DNA from: Tolypocladium sp. Sup5 PDA-1
Taxonomy: Eukaryota; Ascomycota; Sordariomycetes; Hypocreales; Ophiocordycipitaceae
NCBI GenBank assembly: GCA_000750105.3
Contig: JPHH03000021.1
Coordinates: 434,001-498,000 of the forward strand
Length of the DNA stretch: 64,000 bases
Direction of reading: 5' to 3'
Every line of letters starts with the position of its first letter. Position 1 is the first letter of the stretch. Shown in pieces: positions 58,701 to 64,000 of the stretch. Position numbers and translations under genes: made by a program. The notes under the pieces were generated by a model. It did not search any database and was not told the origin of the DNA. It was given only the letters and a program-made list of their open reading frames with translations.

Positions 58701-58776
58701 TGACTTCAGTAAGAAGCGGTTCCGCGTCGTTCTTGGATCTCAGATATGTCGTGCTGACTGGGGTGAGCAGGTCCAT
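55719..58776 (-). CDS. tel2: telomere length regulation protein Tel2 (TELO2)
   Basis: Tel2 is the HEAT-repeat core of the TTT co-chaperone (Tel2-Tti1-Tti2), which matures PIKK kinases such as Tor, Mec1/ATR and Tel1/ATM with Hsp90. Complement exons are 57930-58776, 57455-57883 and 55719-57403, in phase, giving 986 residues. The start is ATG 58776 (MDLLTPV); the two codons above open with GTG. The second intron is only 51 bases, in frame and free of stops, so the longer frame looks continuous. Removing it gives ILQQEAHAQVLLLSAGYVAR, the expected family sequence. An acidic Ser/Asp stretch (IDSSDDEDDDLVPY, near residue 545), typical of the phosphorylated Tel2 linker, precedes the conserved C-terminal domain, which begins at APVYIRDLITFFRDSENYDK. 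Divergent from uba3 with 336 bases between starts. Confidence 0.9.
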
Positions 58777-59112
58777 GGCCACTTGCGCGCCTCTCAGCCA
58801 GGCCTGCCGTAGAGGCTCTGCGACGGCTGCATAAGTTTCAGACGACGCTAAGAAAGTTTGACAAGTTTGAGGCCTGCTTTGGAAAAGTGAAAGGCGTTGT
58901 TTGGGTGCAGAATGCAGATATGGAATGGGTTCATGGTCAAGTGCTTGAAGGACTTCGGTGGCTCGGTTGCCCCACCTTCACCGAGCTTACCGAGCCCGCC
59001 GCTACCTATCCGCCATGACGCACAGGTAAACAGGCGGCTCCGAGCTCCCCTCCTCCCACCCTCTCCCCAATCGACGACACGTCTCGAGAAACGCGATTCT
59101 CCTTGGTCAACA
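58777..59112. promoter_or_regulatory. divergent promoter region, tel2 / uba3
   Basis: 336 bases between divergent start codons, presumably carrying both promoters. No striking motif was seen. Confidence 0.5.
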
Positions 59113-60654
59113 ATGAGCGTTGACACGCAAGCCACCGTCAGCGCCGGCGCCGGCAGCGAGGAGGCGAGATGGTAAGCAGCACAGCTCGCTTCGCGCCAGA
59201 AGGTAGCTAAGCAGTCACGCAGGCGATATCTCGACCAGATCCGACGCAACCCCGGCCCGTTTACCGACCCAGATGCCACGGCGGAAGAGGCCCTCGCCCA
59301 GTTTGAGAAGTTCAAAGTCCTGTAGGTGCCCTCGCGGAGCTCCAACATCTTGCGGCTAAGCTGACATGGGGCGTGCAGGGTAATGTTGGTCGATCCCTCC
59401 ACGAGCCTTCGAATCCCCGTCCACTGACCACAGGTGCAGCGGCGCGGGCGGTTTAGGATGCGAGATACTAAAGAACCTGGCCATGTCGCAGTTCAAGGAT
59501 ATTCACGTCATCGATATGGGTGCGTCCAGGCCCACAGAGAACCCCCCGGCCGTTTGTCGACGTCCCCTGACCGTGTCCTAGATACCATCGACATCTCCAA
59601 CCTGAACCGACAGTTCCTCTTCCGCAGCACCGACGTCGGCAAGTACAAGGCAGAGGTCGCAGCGAGGTTCGTCGAGCAGAGAGTCAAGGGCGTGTCCATC
59701 ACGGCGCACAACAACCGGATACAGGACTTTGACGAAGACTTCTACAAGCAGTTCCAGCTCGTCATTTGCGGGCTCGACAGCATCGAGGCGCGGCGGTGGA
59801 TCAATGCCATGCTCGTCTCCATTGCAGAGGAGGCTGAAGACCCGGATGGCATCAAGCCCCTCATTGACGGCGGCACAGAGGGCTTCAAGGGACAGGCACG
59901 AGTGATCCTCCCGTCCATGACGTCGTGCATCGAGTGCCAGCTGGACATGCACGCTCCGCGAGCAGCCGTCCCGCTCTGCACCATTGCTTCCATTCCGCGA
60001 CAACCCGAGCACTGCGTGGAGTGGGCTCACGTCATTGCGTGGGAGGAGGAGAAGCCGTTCCCGAGTCTCGACAAGGACGACCCCGACCACGTCACCTGGC
60101 TGTACCAAAAGGCCCTGACCCGAGCGGAAGAGTTCAACATCCCGGGGGTCACCTACTCACTCACCCAGGGAACCATCAAGAACATCATCCCCGCCATCGC
60201 TTCGACCAACGCAATCATCGCCGCGGCGTGCTGCAACGAGGCCTTCAAGATCGCCACGGCGGCCGCGCCGTGCCTAGGCTTCGAGAATAACTACATGATG
60301 TACTCTGGCAACGACAGCGTCTACACCTACACCTTCAAGCACGAGAAGAAGGACGACTGCCCCGTCTGCGGCCGCCAGGCCCGCCCGCTCGACGTCGACC
60401 CCAAGCTGACGCTGCAGGACCTCCTGGACTCGCTGGCCGTGCGCCCCGAGGCGCAGCTGAAGAAGCCGTCCATCCGGGGCGAAAACAAGACGCTGTACAT
60501 GCAATTCCCACAGAGCCTGGAAGAGCAGACGCGGCCAAACTTGGCAAAGACAATCACAGAGCTCGGCCTCGAGAATGGACAGCAAGTTGTGGTCACCGAC
60601 CCTGCGTTCCCGCTTGAGTTTAACTTTTTCATCAAGTTCAAGGCTGAGATCTGA
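59113..60654 (+). CDS. uba3: NEDD8-activating enzyme E1 catalytic subunit Uba3
   Basis: Uba3 with Ula1/APP-BP1 adenylates NEDD8/Rub1 and transfers it to Ubc12 for cullin neddylation. Exons are 59113-59171, 59223-59321, 59434-59519 and 59582-60654, all in phase, giving 438 residues. The nucleotide-binding GxGxxG is GAGGLG at 56-61, rebuilt across the second intron as KVLCSGAGGLGCE; most relatives have V-I or V-C before the first Gly. DTIDISNLNRQFLFR is the E1 signature. The catalytic cysteine is Cys214 in AVPLCTIASIP. Zinc-binding pairs are CIEC (197-200) and CPVCG later. The C-terminal ubiquitin-fold domain, which binds the E2, ends FNFFIKFKAEI. Length matches the family. The stop codon is 335 bases from that of convergent rpc40. 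Confidence 0.96.
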
Positions 60655-60989
60655 CGAGCCGGACCTCCGGATAGGAGCCGGTAGAGATGAAAAGGGGGCG
60701 AGGGAGATGGCAAAAAAATGGCGTTTTGCGATGTCGCGGTTTTTTTGTTCTTGCATTTTCTGGCGTTGGAGATATGAATGACGAACAAGCCCGAGCAAGT
60801 ACGGTATGTGTCTAGATGCACCGCAGCATAGCTTAAAACAGACAAGCAAGCAAATGGAGAATAGAAAAAAAGGTGGTCCTGGTATCATCCCATTTTGTCT
60901 ACCCGCAAAGGACAAAAACAGCACAGCTAGTGACGCAAGATATATCCCCGTAATATACAACCCGCCAGCCCCAGCTCCCCCCAACCGCA
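60655..60989. other. convergent 3' intergenic, uba3 / rpc40
   Basis: 335 bases between two stop codons, A/T-richer than the flanking genes. It should hold both polyadenylation regions. No gene was seen. Confidence 0.5.
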
Positions 60990-62217
60990 TCACCGGGCCA
61001 TGTTGATGACCTGCTGCTCAAGCTTCTTGCACTTGACCTTTAGGTGCTTAACCGCCTCGAGGAACAGCTCATCGCTGTCCCACTGCCCCGAGCTCTCGAT
61101 GGAGAAGATGAAGTGGTCCCTCCTCCGCCCCAGCTTCACCTTGCCCTCGAACTCGGGGTGCCGCAGGCACTCTCTGCTGACCGTGTCCCGCATCGCGTCC
61201 TTGACGACTGCCTTGGATTCTCCCGCGTGGCCCTCGTACCCGCTGCCAGCCTGGCCGGCCTCCTTCCTTGTGACCGTTTGCAGGCCTATGACGCCCTCCG
61301 GGAAACACCTGGCGAACTTTTCCGCGTCGTCGCCGAGGATTGGTTTCAGGATCTGGATGGTCGGCATGAGGCGGTACGACGCCGTGGCGACGGGCGAGAA
61401 CTTGGCGTGGTCGGAGCCGATGCCCTTGTGCATGTGCATCGACAGGTCGATCGTCTGCCGTGGCCGCAGCTTCGCAATCAGAATGTCCGGGTTCACCGGC
61501 CGGATGGCGTCCTCGCCACTAAAGTAGTCGACCTGCTTGCCCGTGGGCACAAACACAATGTCCTTGGCGTACACGTGCGCGTTGTGGTACGCCTTGGCCG
61601 GGTCCTTCTCGTCCGGCGCAGCGTCCCTGTTCACCGTGCAGGTGACGTTGAGCTCCAGGCGGACCGTGTTCCAGTCGAAGCAGCGGGCGTAGGGGTCCTC
61701 GCCGGCCTCGGGCTTCTTATGCCACTTGAGAAAGTTGTGGAGGCCCTCGCGGCCGCCGTTGAAGGGGATGAGGCCCAGCCTGTGCGCCAGGACCTCGTCC
61801 TGGATGACCGAGGTGTTGTTCTCGATGTAGACGTTCTCAATGGCCACGGTGGGGATCTCGGAGATGAGGATGCGACGGAAGGCGTTTGCGAGGGAGGCGT
61901 CGAGGCCGACGAGCGAGAAGGAGGCGAGATTGGGCTGGTTCTGGTGGAAGCTGACGGAGAAGGCGGAGCGGAAGCGGTCAATGGTAAAGGCCATGTCCTC
62001 ACCGGGGACGTGTCCCGGGTAGTCGGTCGAGGTCACATGCGTGACAGTCTCTTTGTTAATGCCAACAGTCTGTCACCATGCCACCACGTCAGCCTCGATG
62101 CGCTTCGTCCAGCCTTGATCGACACCAGAACGCGGCGGCAGCAAGACTCACGTTTCTGCTCTCCAGCTCCTCCGCGCTGGGCGGTTGCCGCCAGCCAGCC
62201 TGCTGTGTCGGAGCCAT
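60990..62217 (-). CDS. rpc40: RNA polymerases I and III subunit AC40 (Rpc40/POLR1C)
   Basis: AC40 is the alpha-like assembly subunit shared by RNA polymerases I and III; it pairs with AC19. Complement exons are 62152-62217 (MAPTQQAGWRQPPSAEELES then RN) and 60990-62069. The intron is 82 bases and phase is kept, giving 381 residues. The junction reads SRNTVGINKETVTHV, the usual N-terminal block. The alpha/Rpb3 dimerisation motif is SLANAFRRILISEIPTVAIE, followed by EVLAHRLGLIPF. Also conserved are DIVFVPTG, IDLSMHMHKGIGSDHAKFSPV and HFIFSIESSGQWDSDELF near the end. Length is slightly above yeast AC40 (335) owing to the C-terminal insertion RKEAGQAGSGYEGHAG. Confidence 0.96.
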
Positions 62218-63438
62218 GGTTGGCGCAAGATGGCAGAAGGTTGGGGGATGTTGACGAAGTTGGGAAATTTTTTGGGATGCCCCTCCACGGCGAGCAAAAG
62301 GTGAAGAGAGGAAACGTCAAAAAGTTTAGAGACGACCGCGGAGCTAGCCAACTAGCCCCACTGCGGTGCCACTAAACCAGCTGGGCTTTAGCGCCCGCCG
62401 CCTCGAGCCCCACTACGGCGCCGTGAATCGTGATAAGTTGACGTACTCGTATCCGTATGTACTTGGTGCATACGGGGTACCTTGGCGAGCTTGGTATCAC
62501 GGATCAGAACTTCAGAAGAGACAGTCGAATCCAGCTCACGCGAGGTCAAGAGAGGTTAGACGAACGCTCAATAACCGTCGATGTCGCTTGTTGTTTCGCT
62601 TTGAGGACTCATACCCCAACCAGCCAGATCTGCTTATCCAACTGGCCATGCAAGACAAGACATTCGAATATTTGAGCTACCTCGAAAGGGTACTTGGATC
62701 CCGAGGAAAGGAGTTGGAACCCGGGAGGTTTTACAAGGTCCATTTTTTTTTCTTGAAAGAGACCGGCCGCCGCTTCGGACTGTCTGGGAATCTACAAGCC
62801 ATCACCCAGCCAGCATCATGAGCTAGTTGATGAGAGTGTTGCCGGTATGAGACGGGCTGGGCCTCCAGGCATACCCCTGACGCCGCTGAGCGCCAGCTGG
62901 TCAGACCACATGATAGATAGCAGGACTTGCGGTTTGTTTGGTAGGAGGCGGAGAAGATGATTCCTCATCCTCAACAAGGGCAGAAAGAAGAAGTGTCAGC
63001 TCTGCAGCACAGCCTCCGCGATCCCTACTGAAACGTATTTGTCACAAGGACACTCAATGTTTTCTGTGTCTGACTGTATTGAATACCTATAGACTAGTGC
63101 TGTTGGTACTCCGAGAGCAGAGATGAGCTGTTGGGTTATCTTCGTCCGGCCATGCCATGCCGAAACGAAAACAGATGCAGCAGGACCTGGACAAAGGGGC
63201 ATCCAAGATCCAGGATCTCACTTGAGCTTCGGTAGGATCCTCTAATTGTATGCAATGTACACCGGCACGGAGAACACAAACCATGTTCCGATATAAGCCA
63301 CCAGCCGCAAGAGGTTTCTCGCTTCGTGCTTTCAAGGTATTCAATACGCTATCTAACATCTACACTAAAGTCGTGGTATCGAGTTCCACGATACAAAAGG
63401 TAGGTATCCGCCATGCCCAGCTCGTCCCTTTATCCAGC
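62218..63438. other. 1.2-kb intergenic, rpc40 promoter and nucleoporin 3' flank
   Basis: No supported gene. The longest + strand frame (62366-62821) begins with GTG, has no recognisable domain and crosses a homopolymer tract, so I reject it. Confidence 0.55.
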
Positions 63439-64000
63439 CTACTCGATATCCTCCATGTTCCAGACATTAACGCCTTTCTTTTCCACACTGCTCTTGAAAT
63501 TTGCCAGGACTGCCTGTCGCCTGGCCCTCTTGTCCATCAAGTCTCCCTTCTCCTCTTTGCTGAATCCACTGAGCTTCTTCCTTGGCGGCGTGGCCCTTGC
63601 TGCTGCGCCCATTGACATGACACTTCCTGAAAAGCTTTGGCGGAAGTTGCGTGACGGCGTCGATTCCGGCGACATCATTATGCTCCTTTTCGCCTGCGGT
63701 GTCACCATAGGAGAGCCTTCTCGGCTAGTAGGCGCGAGGCGGAGCTTACGCAGCTGCGTCTCCAGCACATCGACATCTCCGCTGCGCTTCTCTGCCATGG
63801 ACGTCATTTTCGAAATCGTCCGCATGATCGCCTCCACGGTGGGCACATTACCGCCTCCTCTCGCCGATGAACCTGTGGCAGCTGCCATTCTCGTCTTGAG
63901 AAGCGTCAAGGCCTCCTCGGCCTGAGCCAACAGCTTCGTAAAATTGGCAAACTCGCGCCGCAGCTCGTTCTGCTGGGCCGCCTGCTCCGCACTCAGGGGT
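63439..64000 (-). CDS. nup159: C-terminal part of probable Nup159-type nucleoporin (5' end beyond window)
   Basis: The frame is open on the - strand from the right edge to a stop at 63439, about 186 residues. It reads as a coiled-coil heptad region (LSAEQAAQQNELRREFANF then LAQAEEALTLLKTRMA), a conserved block VPTVEAIMRTISKMTSMAEKRS with a helix DVLETQLRKLRL, then a Ser/Pro-rich basic stretch and a final short helical end KGVNVWNMEDIE. This pattern resembles the C terminus of filamentous-fungal Nup159/Nup146, the cytoplasmic-face nucleoporin whose coiled coil binds Nup82. The FG repeats and beta-propeller that would confirm it lie outside the window, so the name is an inference. No start codon is within the window. 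Confidence 0.6.
   Translation of the reverse strand, partial: PLSAEQAAQQNELRREFANFTKLLAQAEEALTLLKTRMAAATGSSARGGGNVPTVEAIMRTISKMTSMAEKRSGDVDVLETQLRKLRLAPTSREGSPMVTPQAKRSIMMSPESTPSRNFRQSFSGSVMSMGAAARATPPRKKLSGFSKEEKGDLMDKRARRQAVLANFKSSVEKKGVNVWNMEDIE

Noticed and set aside
59376..59433. Extra microexon in uba3 after GTGCAG
   Set aside because: Joining 59321 directly to 59434 restores KVLCSGAGGLGCE with the same length as relatives, so no additional exon is needed.
62366..62821. 151-codon frame on the + strand between rpc40 and the nucleoporin
   Set aside because: Starts with GTG, has no domain and crosses a T homopolymer; no splice support.

Overview
The window looks like nuclear chromosomal DNA from a filamentous ascomycete, most likely a Sordariomycete of the order Hypocreales. 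The grounds are moderately high GC, short introns of about 50-110 bases with GT..AG borders and CTAAC-like branch points, very short first exons, dense conserved housekeeping genes, and proteins typical of Pezizomycotina (Rax2, Lcl3, DUF7053, a GCK/Ste20-type kinase). I see no bacterial operons, CRISPR array, rRNA gene, convincing tRNA gene or recognisable transposon. The order-level assignment is inference from protein resemblance.

Layout. 1-6115: one small disordered conserved protein (2384-3076) between two gene-free stretches. The second stretch holds a 7-bp tandem repeat and a cluster of CCAAT boxes with no gene attached. 6116-19255: dense block with the crosslink nuclease FAN1 (-), COMPASS subunit Sdc1/Dpy-30 (+), ribosomal protein S13/uS15 (-), the U2AF large subunit (-), 8-oxoguanine glycosylase OGG1 (+) and the splicing factor SF3B1 (+). 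19256-35721: a gene-poor island of about 16 kb whose only supported gene is a two-finger C2H2 transcription factor at 28605-29885. It is rich in simple repeats and in copies of a short palindromic motif. 35722-64000: dense block with Rax2 (-), Lcl3 (-), ARPC2 (-), Utp12 (+), Lsm2 (+), Pso2/Snm1 (-), a DUF7053 protein (+), a GCK-type kinase (+), Tel2 (-), Uba3 (+), RNA polymerase I/III subunit AC40 (-) and the C-terminal end of a probable Nup159 nucleoporin (-) cut by the right edge.

I rebuilt intron-exon structures by reading splice sites against conserved protein blocks and checking codon phase at each junction. CDS coordinates run from start codon to stop codon including introns, and exon limits are given in the evidence.

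Functional themes. Several genes serve DNA repair and genome stability (FAN1, OGG1, PSO2, TEL2), pre-mRNA splicing and RNA processing (U2AF, SF3B1, LSM2, UTP12), and polarity, actin or signalling (RAX2, ARPC2, GCK kinase). U2AF and SF3B1 are direct partners in 3' splice-site recognition, and the matching UHM and ULM motifs are visible in the two proteins. No biosynthetic cluster or defence island is present. The most unusual signals are the dispersed GTAC-GRA-GTAC palindrome confined to non-coding DNA, the gene-free island around the zinc-finger gene, a promoter-like CCAAT cluster with no gene, and a possible spliced non-coding transcript opposite rps13.
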